From the NCBI GenBank assembly GCA_903832775.1, contig CAILCX010000062.1, positions 1 through 64,000 on the forward strand: 64,000 nt of DNA, read 5' to 3'. The DNA comes from an uncultured Methylobacter sp. GTDB lineage: Bacteria; Pseudomonadota; Gammaproteobacteria; Methylococcales; Methylomonadaceae. The first letter of the stretch is position 1, and each line of letters starts with the position of its first letter. A program made the position numbers and the translations under genes. Shown in pieces: positions 30,457 to 40,540 of this stretch. Below the pieces are notes generated by a model. The model worked only from the letters and a program-made list of their open reading frames with translations, did no database searches and was not told where the DNA came from.

Positions 30457-31122
30457 ATGTTGATGCCGAAAAGAACCGTTAAAGTCATGGTTATTGATGA
30501 TCATCCTTTTGTAGGCGAAGGGATAGCTTTGCTCATTAATCGTGAGTCACATTTTTGCGTCTGTTGTGAAATAGGGGATGCGAACGAAGTAATGGCTATC
30601 AAACGCAAGTGCCCTCATGATCTGCTAATTCTTGATTTATCGTTGGGGGATCAGTTTAGCTATCACTTGATCGCAGAATTACGAGAAGAGTTTCCTCAGT
30701 TACAAATATTAGTGATGTCGATACATGACGAAATAGTTTATGCAGGGCGCGTCTTGCAAGCCGGTGCGCAAGGCTACGTCATGAAACAGGCTGCAACTGA
30801 CACCTTGTTGTATGCCTTACGTGAAATACTGAAAGGCGAGTTATATGACAGCAGTAAAATGCGTACCCGACTCTTAAATCAATTGGTTGCTAGTGACAAT
30901 AAATCAAGAGCATCTAATGATTTAAGCTCCATCGAAACAACTGTTCTGCAATTAATCGGCAAGGGTATGGGGAAAATGGAAATTGCCATGATTCTAAATC
31001 GTAGTGTTAAAACGGTTGAAGCGCATCGCTTAAACATTCGCCGCAAACTGGATCTTCATTCCGGTCGAGACTTAACCAAATATGCTATTCAGCAGCTTGA
31101 AAAAACAAAATTATTAAATTAG
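30457..31122 (+). CDS. NarL/FixJ family response regulator
   Basis: 221 residues. The receiver (about 8-125) has DDHPFVGEG, the phospho-acceptor Asp in LLILDLSLGD and the conserved Lys in YVMKQAA. The LuxR-type HTH (about 155-215) shows LSSIETTVLQLIGKGMGKME and VKTVEAHRLNIRRKL. No histidine kinase gene is adjacent, so the phospho-donor is unknown. ATGs at 30457 and 30463 are both possible starts. It is divergent from the large PAS-GGDEF-EAL gene. Confidence 0.93.
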   Translation: MLMPKRTVKVMVIDDHPFVGEGIALLINRESHFCVCCEIGDANEVMAIKRKCPHDLLILDLSLGDQFSYHLIAELREEFPQLQILVMSIHDEIVYAGRVLQAGAQGYVMKQAATDTLLYALREILKGELYDSSKMRTRLLNQLVASDNKSRASNDLSSIETTVLQLIGKGMGKMEIAMILNRSVKTVEAHRLNIRRKLDLHSGRDLTKYAIQQLEKTKLLN

Positions 31123-31307
31123 GCGGCTATTCCGGGAATAGAAAACCTGTTTAGAAAATTCATTTCGGCCAGATTTCACGTTCATAACTTTTAATAGCAT
31201 TACTATTCGTCTCAAATGAACAAAAAAACTGACTCAAAATGACTTTTCCTCGCTACGGTTTCTATTCTTGGATACTCTTCTAGAGTTATGCCGAGCAGGT
31301 AGCTCGA

Positions 31308-32333
31308 TTAGGCTACTGCTTTGGATTTGCCTTCAGGAAACTGCATGCTCATGCAATGCAGACTGCCGTATTGGTAAACCAAGGGCCGACAGGGGATGCC
31401 GAGAATCTTACGGTCAGGAAAACAACCGGCTAGCCGTTCCATAGCAATCGCATCCATCGGGTCGCCGTAAGTTGGCACCAATATGGCGTGATTGGTAATT
31501 AAAAAGTTGGCATAATTGGCCGGTAATTGTTGGCCGTCTTCATCATAAATTGCTTGCGGTAGCGGTAACGGAACCAAGTGATAGACTTCGCCATCATCAG
31601 TTCTGAAATCCTGTAATTGCGTTTCCATGAATTTCAAACTGTTGTAATGCGCATCTTCCGGATCATCACTGCTGGTATAGGCAATGGTGTTCGCCGAGCA
31701 AAACCTGGCCAACGAATCTATGTGGGCATCGGTATCATCACCGGTCAGATTTTCCTGATCCAGCCAGAATACGCGTTTTGCACCTAGACGTTGTAATAAT
31801 TCCTGTTCTATATCCTGTTGGCTGAGGCCGTTATTTCGGTTAGGGTTTAACAGGCATTGTTTGGTAGTCAGAATGGTGCTGATGCCATCCGTCTCGACGC
31901 TTCCTCCTTCCAGGATAAAATCAATATCCGTGTAACTGGAACCTTTAAACGGTTTTGAATTTAAAAGTTTGTGGTTCAGGTCATTGTCGTGTTGATGTGT
32001 GTATTTATCGCCCCAGCCATTGAAAAGAAAATTCATGTGTATGATGGCGTTGTCTTTTTCTACGCTGAGAAAAACGGTATCCCTGACCCAGATGTCGTTA
32101 ACGGCAGCATGGATAAAATCGATATTGTCGTTGTTACTGATTAGAGATTGGATATGTTGTTGATGACTGTCGTCTCTGCACACAATATGCAGTTTTTGGA
32201 ACTGGCTGATGGTGTCGCTAATAACACTGTAGGTTTGTTCTACGTCATCAAGATTTATAAAGTCGCCGGTTTTATGTGGCCATGCGATGAGTATAGCTGC
32301 TTGTTTTTCCCATTCTGCTGGAAATCTGTTCAT
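31308..32333 (-). CDS. aguA: Agmatine deiminase family protein
   Basis: 341 residues of the peptidyl-arginine-deiminase-like family: FPAEWEKQAAILIAWPH, DIDFILEGGSVETDG, DTDAHIDSLARF and the C-terminal nucleophile in YGSLHCMSMQ. It would convert agmatine to N-carbamoylputrescine. The usual partner gene aguB (amidohydrolase) is not adjacent, so putrescine synthesis would need it elsewhere. Confidence 0.92.
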   Translation of the reverse strand: MNRFPAEWEKQAAILIAWPHKTGDFINLDDVEQTYSVISDTISQFQKLHIVCRDDSHQQHIQSLISNNDNIDFIHAAVNDIWVRDTVFLSVEKDNAIIHMNFLFNGWGDKYTHQHDNDLNHKLLNSKPFKGSSYTDIDFILEGGSVETDGISTILTTKQCLLNPNRNNGLSQQDIEQELLQRLGAKRVFWLDQENLTGDDTDAHIDSLARFCSANTIAYTSSDDPEDAHYNSLKFMETQLQDFRTDDGEVYHLVPLPLPQAIYDEDGQQLPANYANFLITNHAILVPTYGDPMDAIAMERLAGCFPDRKILGIPCRPLVYQYGSLHCMSMQFPEGKSKAVA

Positions 32334-32462
32334 AATTTTTTGTTCCCTGTAGTTGTGAGCTCCGGCTGTGTGCCGAAATCTGAGTGGAGCAACAATGCTT
32401 GCAAGCGTCCAGTCTTCCTCTTTCCCGTGAGGATTTTTTAAATTAAAGTGTTTTCCTCTTTT

Positions 32463-34139
32463 TCAAAAGGCGAGGTTGGCGCTTAGCATTTCTTTAGCAT
32501 GTGCCAGCGTATTGGCGGTTATATTGACGCCGCCCAGCATTCTGGCCACTTCCTCGATTCGTTCTTCGGTCTCCAGTAACCTTACATTGGAGGAAGTTAT
32601 ATCGGTTTGATTGTTCTTTTCAACATAAAGGTGGTGATGCGCTTGTGCAGCGACTTGTGGAAGGTGAGTGACGCACATGACTTGCCGGTTATGGCTTAAG
32701 CTGCGCAGTTTTTGTCCGACGATTTCGGCAATGCCTCCGCCTATGCCTGAGTCTACCTCATCAAAAATCATGGTCGGGGTGGATTTATCACTGGATGTGG
32801 TAACTTGAATTGCCAGGCTGATACGCGATAATTCGCCGCCTGAAGCTACTTTAGCCAGAGGTTTTGCTGGCAGCCCCGGATTGGCGCTGACCAGGAATTC
32901 GATTTTATCATTGCCATTAAGTTTGGGTGTCTCGCTCTCCAGTGCGGAAATATCGACCAGAAATTCACCTTGCGGCATACCCAGATCCTTAATCATGTCA
33001 GAAATCTTTTGTTGCAGTTTTTTGCCTACCTGCAGACGCTGTTCAGATAATTGTGCAGCGAGTTGGTGATATTGGGCTAGTAATTGTTCGACGTTGATGG
33101 TTAGCTCTTCAATGTGTTCACTGCTGTGGGCCAAGCCATCAAGTTCGTGTTCAAGTTTGCAGACCAATTCGGGTAATTGGTCTGGGGTAACGTGATGTTT
33201 GCGGCTCAGGTTTTGAATGATGCCAATCTGATTTTCCAGGGTTTCCAGACGCTGCGGGTCAGCTTCTTGAGATTCAAGAAAGCGGCGTAATTGCAGTGCT
33301 GCTTCTTCAAGCTGGATCTGGGATTCAGTGAGCAGAGTGCAGATTTCGTTTAATTCCGGAGCGAATTGGGCAATGTGGCTTAGTTCGCCGAGACAATGGT
33401 TAAGCATTTGATTGACCGATTGTTGGTCATTTTCATACAGTAGATCTACTTGGGCTTGACCTGTACTTAAGATTTGTCCGAGGTTGGCCAGTTTGGCGTG
33501 TTCTTCAGAAAGTTCTGCATAGTCGAAGTTGGCCAAATCCAGTTGCTGCAATTCTTCCAGCTGATAGCGCAGTAATTCTTCGCGTTCGGTTTGATCAACG
33601 CTTGATTTAATTAGGTGTGCCAGTTCTTTGCTGGTTTGATGCCATTGCCGGTAACTGGTGTTAATACTGTCTAGTAAAGGTTGGTTTTTTGCGTAGGCAT
33701 CCAGCAGGCGGCGTTGCTCGTCATTGTTAAGTAGCGTTAAATGAGCATGTTGCCCGTGAATCTCGACCAGTTTTTCGCTGAGTTCCTGCAAAGCCTGCAA
33801 AGTGACCGGACGGTTGTTGATATAGGCTTTGGAGCGACCATCATGATTAACCAGGCGACGGATCAGGCATTGTTGCTCGGCATCCAGTTCGTGATCTTTA
33901 AGCCATTGTAGCGCTAATGGGGCATCAGCCAAATCAAACTCAAGATTAATCTCAGCGCGTTTGCAATTGGGTCGTACATAGCCGGAATCGGCTCGGTCGC
34001 CTAAAGCAAGTCCCAAGGCCGTTAATAAAATAGATTTGCCTGCTCCGGTTTCTCCGGTCAGTACCGACATGCCTTTTTCCAGATCGAGATCCAGCGTTTT
34101 AACGACAGCAAGGTCGAGAATATTAAGATTTAATAGCAT
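32463..34139 (-). CDS. recN: DNA repair protein RecN
   Basis: 558 residues from ATG 34139, chosen because the protein then begins MLLNLNILDLAVV like other RecN; the longer frame has only weak starts. SMC-like: Walker A LTGETGAGKSILLTAL, long coiled coil, signature KVASGGELSRISLAIQV, Walker B TMIFDEVDSGIGG. It binds double-strand breaks and helps recombinational repair. Its first 17 bases overlap the end of nadK, a coupling seen in many gammaproteobacteria. Confidence 0.96.
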   Translation of the reverse strand: MLLNLNILDLAVVKTLDLDLEKGMSVLTGETGAGKSILLTALGLALGDRADSGYVRPNCKRAEINLEFDLADAPLALQWLKDHELDAEQQCLIRRLVNHDGRSKAYINNRPVTLQALQELSEKLVEIHGQHAHLTLLNNDEQRRLLDAYAKNQPLLDSINTSYRQWHQTSKELAHLIKSSVDQTEREELLRYQLEELQQLDLANFDYAELSEEHAKLANLGQILSTGQAQVDLLYENDQQSVNQMLNHCLGELSHIAQFAPELNEICTLLTESQIQLEEAALQLRRFLESQEADPQRLETLENQIGIIQNLSRKHHVTPDQLPELVCKLEHELDGLAHSSEHIEELTINVEQLLAQYHQLAAQLSEQRLQVGKKLQQKISDMIKDLGMPQGEFLVDISALESETPKLNGNDKIEFLVSANPGLPAKPLAKVASGGELSRISLAIQVTTSSDKSTPTMIFDEVDSGIGGGIAEIVGQKLRSLSHNRQVMCVTHLPQVAAQAHHHLYVEKNNQTDITSSNVRLLETEERIEEVARMLGGVNITANTLAHAKEMLSANLAF

Positions 34140-35031
34140 GAGGATCGTTGTGGTAACCACTACTCCAGTTTAGTTTATTCCTGAGGATATAATAAAAATC
34201 ATGGCCTTCAGGGTGTAAAATTCTAATAGGTTTTGGGTCTTTTTTAATCAAAATCTTGTCGCTGATCAATACTTCAGGAATTTCGATATGATCGCAAGTC
34301 ACCAGTGCATTGATTTGCTTGGTTTGGCAAAAGCTTATTTCAATTTCAGCCGAATCGTCAATCACTATAGGCCGATTTGATAAAGTATGTGGATTTAATG
34401 GTACTAAAACCAGCGCATTTAACGAAGGATGCAAAATGGGGCCGCCAGCTGAAAGTGAATAGGCAGTAGAGCCGGTCGGTGTAGAGATTATGAGGCCGTC
34501 AGAGCGTTGCGAGTTTAAAAACACATTATCTATTTTGGTGATAATTTCTATCATGCTGGGTGTTACCCAGCGGTGAATAACAACTTCATTGACCGCCGTT
34601 TCTTCGTGGATGATGTGGCCATTCCGAATGATTTTGGTGCGCAATAAATACCGATTTTCTTTCTTAAACTGTCCTTGAAGAATCTGTTGGAGCTTGTCAA
34701 TGAGTTGGTCGGGTGAAATATCCACCAAAAAACCCAGTCGTCCCAGATTGATACCTATCAACGGGATGTCGTATTCCACGATGGCGCGGGCGGCAGCCAA
34801 AAAGGTACCGTCTCCGCCAACGGCAATAACCAGATCACACTGCTGTCCCAAGGTGTTGATTGGGCATGATTTGACTAATGGATTGTCAATGAAATGGGCG
34901 CTATCTTTGGCGACCATCACCGTATAATGATGTTGTTTTAAAAATGTATACAAGACAGCAAGGGTTGTAGCGATACTGGGATCGCTGGGTTTTCCGATTA
35001 TGCCTATGGTCTTGAAAGGAGTCTGCATCAT
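34123..35031 (-). CDS. nadK: NAD kinase
   Basis: 302 residues, slightly above the usual 290. Phosphorylates NAD to NADP. The diagnostic VAVGGDGTFLAAAR and ISTPTGSTAYSLSAGGP are both present. It starts with two Met codons; either is possible. It overlaps recN by 17 bases. Confidence 0.96.
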   Translation of the reverse strand: MMQTPFKTIGIIGKPSDPSIATTLAVLYTFLKQHHYTVMVAKDSAHFIDNPLVKSCPINTLGQQCDLVIAVGGDGTFLAAARAIVEYDIPLIGINLGRLGFLVDISPDQLIDKLQQILQGQFKKENRYLLRTKIIRNGHIIHEETAVNEVVIHRWVTPSMIEIITKIDNVFLNSQRSDGLIISTPTGSTAYSLSAGGPILHPSLNALVLVPLNPHTLSNRPIVIDDSAEIEISFCQTKQINALVTCDHIEIPEVLISDKILIKKDPKPIRILHPEGHDFYYILRNKLNWSSGYHNDPHAIKS

Positions 35032-35230
35032 GGAATAATAATCAAAAAATGATTTTGATTATACAAAAAAACGTGGGCATGACTATGAGTATTACAAATT
35101 TATTGCAATTTAATGTGTTTGAATAATAGCAGGCTGGGTTTCAACTTATCCTGATTGAGTCCCTGAAAAGTTGTTATTCTGTGTGTTATGTCATTTTAGT
35201 GTTACTTGGGGTCTTGGGAAGGTGTTGTAA

Positions 35231-35671
35231 ATGTGGATACAAAGAGAGTTTTTATTGCTGGAAAGACAGAGGGGATTTCATTTAATCACCGACGAAATCT
35301 TGAGTGTCATTCCAGAATTGGCAGGAGTTGAATGCGGCTTGCTGCATATATTTATTAAACATACTTCGGCGTCTCTGACGATTAATGAGAATGCAGATCC
35401 GACTGTACGCCTGGATATGGAAAGTCATTTTAATAGGTTTGTTCCGGAAGGGGCGCCTTATTACAAACATGCTTATGAGGGTGATGATGATATGCCTGCT
35501 CACATTAAAAATTGTTTGTTGGGTTCCAGTTGCAGTGTGCCCATTACCAAAGGCACTTTGAACTTGGGTATCTGGCAAGGCATTTATCTTTGCGAGCATC
35601 GTAATCAAGGCGGCAACAGACGAATTGTAGTGACATTACAAGGTCAGCCTAAAGTTACCATCAATAAATAA
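35231..35671 (+). CDS. yjbQ: YjbQ (UPF0047) family protein
   Basis: 146 residues. LLHIFIKHTSASLTINENAD, DMESHFNRFVPE, MPAHIKNCLLGSSCSVPI and GTLNLGIWQGIYLCEHR define the family. Members have weak thiamine phosphate synthase activity; the native role is unsettled. AAGG eight bases before the ATG supports the start. Confidence 0.93.
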   Translation: MWIQREFLLLERQRGFHLITDEILSVIPELAGVECGLLHIFIKHTSASLTINENADPTVRLDMESHFNRFVPEGAPYYKHAYEGDDDMPAHIKNCLLGSSCSVPITKGTLNLGIWQGIYLCEHRNQGGNRRIVVTLQGQPKVTINK

Positions 35672-35737
35672 TTCAATCTAGCTAAAGCGCTTTGTTTATG
35701 TGGCACCCGTTAACTAGAACTTACAAAGGTCTAAATC

Positions 35738-35746
35738 TGTTATAAT
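35738..35746 (+). promoter_or_regulatory. Extended -10 promoter element upstream of lepA
   Basis: TGTTATAAT is an exact extended -10 box 71 bases before the lepA start. No -35 at normal spacing was found, which fits an extended -10 promoter. Confidence 0.5.
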
Positions 35747-35816
35747 GGTTTACATACCTAAAGAGTGTCCTGTTGGACGCTATGCATTAACACTATTATA
35801 ACAAGTTGAAATATCA

Positions 35817-37616
35817 GTGGATTTAAAACATATAAGAAACTTTTCCATTATCGCTCATATCGATCATGGCAAATCGACGCTGGCTGATCGTTTTATTCAA
35901 ATATGTGGCGGATTAAGCGCAAGGGAAATGTCTGCTCAAGTACTCGATTCCATGGATATTGAGAAAGAACGCGGAATTACAATTAAAGCGCAGAGTGTCA
36001 CTCTCGACTTTAAGGCAAAAGATGGTGAAACCTACCAGCTTAATTTTATTGATACGCCGGGCCATGTTGATTTTTCCTACGAGGTTTCCAGATCTCTCGC
36101 GGCATGTGAAGGTGCGTTGCTGGTGGTTGATGCCGCGCAGGGGGTAGAGGCGCAAAGTGTTGCCAATTGCTATACTGCCATAGAACAAGGCTTGGAAGTA
36201 GTTCCAGTCCTGAATAAAATTGATTTGCCATCAGCCGAACCTGAGCGTGTAGTCGCCGAAATCGAAGAAGTTATCGGTATTCCTGCTGACGAAGCATTGA
36301 TGATCAGCGCTAAAACCGGGCTTGGTGTTCAAGATGTCCTGGAACAGTTAGTGCTTAAAATCCCTCCTCCGCAAGGTGAAATTGATGGCCCCTTACAGGC
36401 TTTGATTATTGATTCGTGGTTTGACAGTTATCTGGGTGTGGTATCGCTGGTCAGAATTGTGCATGGCAGTATTCGCAGAAAACAAAAAATCACCATCATG
36501 TCTACCGGTAAGTCTTTTATTGCCGAAAAGGTTGGTGTTTTTACGCCGAAACGCCTTGAAAAGGAACTGTTAAATACCGGCGAAGTTGGTTATGTTGTTG
36601 CCGGAATTAAAGACATTTTTGGTGCGCCCGTCGGCGATACCATCACTTGGACTGATAAGCCGGCTGCTGAACCGCTTACCGGTTTTCAAAAAGTTCAGGC
36701 ACGAGTTTTCGCTGGTTTATATCCAGTTAGCTCCGATCATTATGAAGACTTGCGTGAAGCCCTTAATAAGTTAAATCTGAATGATGCCTCGCTTTATTTT
36801 GAACCGGAAACCTCGCAAGCTCTGGGTTTCGGTTTTCGTTGCGGCTTTTTGGGTATGTTGCACATGGAAATTGTGCAAGAGCGACTGGAAAGAGAATACG
36901 ATGTCGATCTGATTACTACTGCGCCAACAGTTATCTATGAAGTCATTACTCAAAATGACGAGGTTCTGATGATTGATAATCCGGCCAAACTTCCGGATAT
37001 GGGGACTATCAAAGAAGTCAGGGAGCCAATTATCAGAGCCAATATTCTGGTTCCTCAGGCTTATCTGGGCGGTGTAATTACTTTGTGTATAGAAAAGCGT
37101 GGTGTGCAGAAAGACATGCAGTATGTCGGGCGCCAAGTGTCGTTGCATTATGAAATGCCGATGAGTGAAGTTGTGCTGGATTTCTTTGACCGCTTAAAAT
37201 CAGTGAGTCGTGGTTTTGCTTCTTTTGATTATGAGTTTTTACGTTTTCAAACAGCCGAGTTGGTTAAATTGGATGTGTTGATTAATGGAGAAAAAGTAGA
37301 CGCCTTGTCTATCATCGTCCATCGTGATTTAAGTACTAATCGTGGTAGAGATCTGGTTGAAAAAATGAAAGATCTTATACCACGGCAAATGTATGAAGTG
37401 GCGATACAGGCGGCGATCGGTTCCAAGGTTATTGCCAGATCTACCGTTAAAGCGATGCGCAAAAACGTAATCGCCAAATGTTATGGTGGTGACATCAGTC
37501 GTAAGAAAAAACTGCTGGAAAAACAAAAAGCCGGTAAGAAACGCATGAAACAGGTCGGTAATATTGAGATTCCACAAGAAGCGTTCCTGGCCGTCTTGCA
37601 GCTTAACAAAGAATAA
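35817..37616 (+). CDS. lepA: Elongation factor 4 (LepA)
   Basis: 599-residue ribosomal GTPase that acts on stalled or initiating ribosomes. G-domain motifs [25 protein letters not shown] and [13 protein letters not shown] are intact; the C-terminal part with [11 protein letters not shown] and the tail [18 protein letters not shown] is typical. It starts with GTG. It begins the conserved lepA-lepB-rnc-era-recO order. Confidence 0.98.
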   Translation: MDLKHIRNFSIIAHIDHGKSTLADRFIQICGGLSAREMSAQVLDSMDIEKERGITIKAQSVTLDFKAKDGETYQLNFIDTPGHVDFSYEVSRSLAACEGALLVVDAAQGVEAQSVANCYTAIEQGLEVVPVLNKIDLPSAEPERVVAEIEEVIGIPADEALMISAKTGLGVQDVLEQLVLKIPPPQGEIDGPLQALIIDSWFDSYLGVVSLVRIVHGSIRRKQKITIMSTGKSFIAEKVGVFTPKRLEKELLNTGEVGYVVAGIKDIFGAPVGDTITWTDKPAAEPLTGFQKVQARVFAGLYPVSSDHYEDLREALNKLNLNDASLYFEPETSQALGFGFRCGFLGMLHMEIVQERLEREYDVDLITTAPTVIYEVITQNDEVLMIDNPAKLPDMGTIKEVREPIIRANILVPQAYLGGVITLCIEKRGVQKDMQYVGRQVSLHYEMPMSEVVLDFFDRLKSVSRGFASFDYEFLRFQTAELVKLDVLINGEKVDALSIIVHRDLSTNRGRDLVEKMKDLIPRQMYEVAIQAAIGSKVIARSTVKAMRKNVIAKCYGGDISRKKKLLEKQKAGKKRMKQVGNIEIPQEAFLAVLQLNKE

Positions 37617-37621
37617 ATGTC

Positions 37622-37676
37622 AGGTTCAAGGCCAAAGGTAACAAGACTTGAACCTTGAACCTTTGGCCTTGAACCT
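37622..37676. repeat. Perfect 18-bp inverted repeat between lepA and lepB
   Basis: AGGTTCAAGGCCAAAGGT (37622-37639) is exactly reverse-complementary to 37659-37676, with a 19-base loop that itself holds another TTGAACCTT. The TTGAACC/AACCTT words continue to about 37700. No T-run follows. It may attenuate or process the lepA-lepB transcript. Confidence 0.85.
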
Positions 37677-37706
37677 TAATTCCTCAACCTTTAACCTGAA
37701 TTTATC

Positions 37707-38483
37707 ATGGATTACGATTTCTCTTTTTTTCTTGCCGTTGCCACGCTCGTTACGGGTGTTGTTTGGGGTGGTTATTTACTGTTGCTTAAAGCTCAGGGCG
37801 CCCAATTTGATGAGGAAAATGAGCCTATATTAGTCGAGTATGCGCGTTCATTTTTCCCTGTTGTGTTGATTGTATTGTTGCTCAGATCATTTATTGCCGA
37901 GCCTTTTCGCATACCCTCAGCGTCAATGATGCCGACTTTATTGATAGGCGATTTTATTTTGGTGAATAAGTTTACTTACGGCATACGCTTACCGGTAATC
38001 AATGAAAAGATCATTGAATTGAATGAGCCTAAACGCGGAGATATAGTCGTTTTCCGTTATCCTAAAGATCCAGCCGTCGATTATATTAAGCGCGTCATTG
38101 GTCTTCCGGGTGATCGTATTGCTTACTACGACAAAAAACTGACCATCAATGGAGAGGCAATTAGTCAGGTCTCATTGGGACGCTATCAGGGCGTGGGTCA
38201 AGGCGAGGATATGACCGGAAATGAGCATTTGTTAGAAGATTTGACCGGTATTGATCACAGTATCCTAATCAGAAATGGCGCGCCCTCGGCTGAAGGTGTT
38301 TATGTTGTGCCTAAAGGAAGTTATTTCGTGATGGGGGATAATCGCGATAATAGTAATGACAGTCGCTATTGGGGTACGGTTCCGGAAGAAAATCTGGTTG
38401 GAAAAGCTTTTTTCATCTGGATGAGTTGGGATTGGCAAAATAAAGGCGTGGGCTTAGACCGCATTGGAACAGTGTTGAAATAG
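37707..38483 (+). CDS. lepB: Signal peptidase I
   Basis: 258 residues. Two N-terminal membrane helices (about 5-28 and 48-66), the nucleophile Ser in RIPSASMMPTL, the general-base Lys in DYIKRVIGLPGD, and MGDNRDNSNDSRYWG define the enzyme. It cleaves Sec and Tat signal peptides on the outer side of the inner membrane. No good ribosome site is seen before the ATG, which lies 30 bases after the inverted repeat. Confidence 0.97.
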   Translation: MDYDFSFFLAVATLVTGVVWGGYLLLLKAQGAQFDEENEPILVEYARSFFPVVLIVLLLRSFIAEPFRIPSASMMPTLLIGDFILVNKFTYGIRLPVINEKIIELNEPKRGDIVVFRYPKDPAVDYIKRVIGLPGDRIAYYDKKLTINGEAISQVSLGRYQGVGQGEDMTGNEHLLEDLTGIDHSILIRNGAPSAEGVYVVPKGSYFVMGDNRDNSNDSRYWGTVPEENLVGKAFFIWMSWDWQNKGVGLDRIGTVLK

Positions 38484-38604
38484 ACAGCTCTGTACTTTGG
38501 TTTTTTAAATCACAGATTGTTAATTAAATATGAATTTTTGAACTTAAAGTATCTTTTTTCTAATCTGTGAGTCCTTGTAATTAATATACCATCTGGAGAA
38601 AAGT

Positions 38605-38982
38605 ATGATTTTTTCATTTAAACGTCAGCAAGGCTTTACCCTGATTACGCTGGTTTTAATTTTAGGGTTGATCGGATTTTTTACTTTATTGACACTTAAG
38701 ATAGTGCCTATTTATTTGGATCACGGTAAAGTGAGTAGTGCTTTGACAGCGCTAAAACAAATGCCGGATATTCAATCTAAAAGCGAAGCTGAAATAAGGG
38801 AGAGTTTAGCCAAACGTTTTAATATTAATTATGTTTACGATGTTACCAAGGATGACATTAAGATCATTAAACACGGTAGCTATCTGAAAGTTGATATTGA
38901 ATATGAGACCGTTGTTAAACTGGCTGGTAATTTGAGCGCTTTAGCTGAATTTCATGACTCTATTGAGGTAGGCCAGGAGTGA
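38605..38982 (+). CDS. DUF4845 membrane-anchored protein
   Basis: 125 residues with a pilin-like start (KRQQGFTLITLVLILGLIGF) followed by a small soluble domain. This is the DUF4845 family, regularly found between lepB and rnc in gammaproteobacteria; its function is unknown. GGAGAAAAGT precedes the ATG. It overlaps rnc by four bases. Confidence 0.9.
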   Translation: MIFSFKRQQGFTLITLVLILGLIGFFTLLTLKIVPIYLDHGKVSSALTALKQMPDIQSKSEAEIRESLAKRFNINYVYDVTKDDIKIIKHGSYLKVDIEYETVVKLAGNLSALAEFHDSIEVGQE

Positions 38983-39662
38983 TAAAAAAGCCTGAAGAAT
39001 TGTGTAAAAAATTGGGGCTGACATTTAATAATCCTCAGCTTTTTACCAGCGCGTTAACGCATCGAAGTGCAAGTTCGAACAATAATGAACGATTAGAGTT
39101 TTTAGGCGATTCTATCCTGGGTTTTGTTATTGCCCAGAAAATATTTGAGTTGTTTCCCTCCGCCGCTGAAGGCGTCTTAAGTCGATTAAGGGCGAGTCTA
39201 GTCAATCAGGGTTCATTAGCTGAGTTAGCTCGAAATAATCAAATGGGTGATTATTTGTTGTTAGGTTCGGGCGAATTGAAAAGCGGCGGGTTTCGTCGTG
39301 ACTCTATTTTATCCGATGCCGTTGAAGCCATTATCGGTGCGCTTTACAACGATCAGGGCATGGAGGTTTGTCAGGATTGGATTTTGCAGTTATTTGCAAA
39401 GAAACTGGAAAGTTTATCCCTCGATAATTGGCAGAAAGATCCCAAAACACAGTTGCAGGAATTGATGCAATCCAGAAAAATGGAATTACCTGTTTATAAG
39501 GTATTGACCATGTCCGGCCTTGCCCATGAACAAACTTTTAAAGTGAAATGCTCTACACCGTTGGTTGCAGAAGCCTGTATAGGTTCAGGGAACTCCAGGA
39601 AAAAAGCCGAGCAATCGGCAGCTGAGCTTATGCTCGAATTATTAGATAAGGATAGTAAATGA
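38979..39662 (+). CDS. rnc: Ribonuclease III
   Basis: 227 residues. The catalytic signature NERLEFLGDSILGF and the second acidic site SDAVEAIIGALYNDQG are intact; a C-terminal double-stranded-RNA domain follows (DPKTQLQELMQSR, KKAEQSAAELML). It processes rRNA and mRNA duplexes. It starts with GTG after AGGCCAGGA, overlapping the previous stop. Confidence 0.97.
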   Translation: MIKKPEELCKKLGLTFNNPQLFTSALTHRSASSNNNERLEFLGDSILGFVIAQKIFELFPSAAEGVLSRLRASLVNQGSLAELARNNQMGDYLLLGSGELKSGGFRRDSILSDAVEAIIGALYNDQGMEVCQDWILQLFAKKLESLSLDNWQKDPKTQLQELMQSRKMELPVYKVLTMSGLAHEQTFKVKCSTPLVAEACIGSGNSRKKAEQSAAELMLELLDKDSK

Positions 39663-40540
39663 ATTGTGGTTTCGTAGCCTTGATTGGGCGCCCCAATGTC
39701 GGCAAATCAACTTTGATGAATCATTTGTTGAAGCAAAAAATCAGTATTACCTCACGCAAACCTCAAACTACCCGGCATCGAATCCTGGGTATTAATACCA
39801 CTGATGCCGGACAAGCCATTTATATGGATACGCCGGGCATGCATAACAGCGAAAAGCGGGCGTTGAATCGGTACTTAAACCGCACCGCAGACACGACTCT
39901 GTTAGGCGTTGATGTTATTGTCTGGTTAATCGATGGCTTGTCTTGGCATGAATACGATGAGGTGATCTTTAAAAAACTGGAACAGGCAGGATTGCCGGTT
40001 ATTCTTGCTGCTAATAAAGTTGATAAAGTAACGGATAAGGAAGCTATTTTAACGTTCTTTAACGAGGCTCAACATCGTTTTCCGTTCAAGCATTTAGTGC
40101 CAATTTCAGCTTTAAAAAGAACCAATCTTGATGAGCTCGAAAAGCTGATTATGGCATTGCTACCTGAGCAGGATTTGATTTATCCTGAAGACCAGGTCAC
40201 GGATAGATCAGAGCGATTTTTAGCTGCCGAAATTGTCCGTGAAAAGCTAACCCGACGGTTGGGTGATGAGTTGCCTTATGCGCTGACCGTTGAAATCGAG
40301 CGCTATGAAGAAAATCCCGGTATTACTAAAATATATGCGATTATTTGGGTTGAACGGCTGACTCAAAAAAATATCGTGATCGGCAAGGATGGCGAGATGT
40401 TGAAAAAAGTGGGGACTGACGCCAGGATAGATATTGAAAAGCTAATCGGTCATAAAGTTTATTTACAGCTTTGGGTTAAAGTGAAAAAAGGCTGGTCAGA
40501 TAGCGAGCGAGCTTTGCAAAGTCTGGGCTTTAATGACTGA
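39659..40540 (+). CDS. era: GTPase Era
   Basis: 293 residues. GRPNVGKSTLMNHL, DTPGMH and NKVDKV form the GTPase; the C-terminal KH domain includes GKDGEMLKKVGTDARIDIE. It binds 16S rRNA in 30S assembly. ATGA overlap with rnc. Confidence 0.98.
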   Translation: MNCGFVALIGRPNVGKSTLMNHLLKQKISITSRKPQTTRHRILGINTTDAGQAIYMDTPGMHNSEKRALNRYLNRTADTTLLGVDVIVWLIDGLSWHEYDEVIFKKLEQAGLPVILAANKVDKVTDKEAILTFFNEAQHRFPFKHLVPISALKRTNLDELEKLIMALLPEQDLIYPEDQVTDRSERFLAAEIVREKLTRRLGDELPYALTVEIERYEENPGITKIYAIIWVERLTQKNIVIGKDGEMLKKVGTDARIDIEKLIGHKVYLQLWVKVKKGWSDSERALQSLGFND

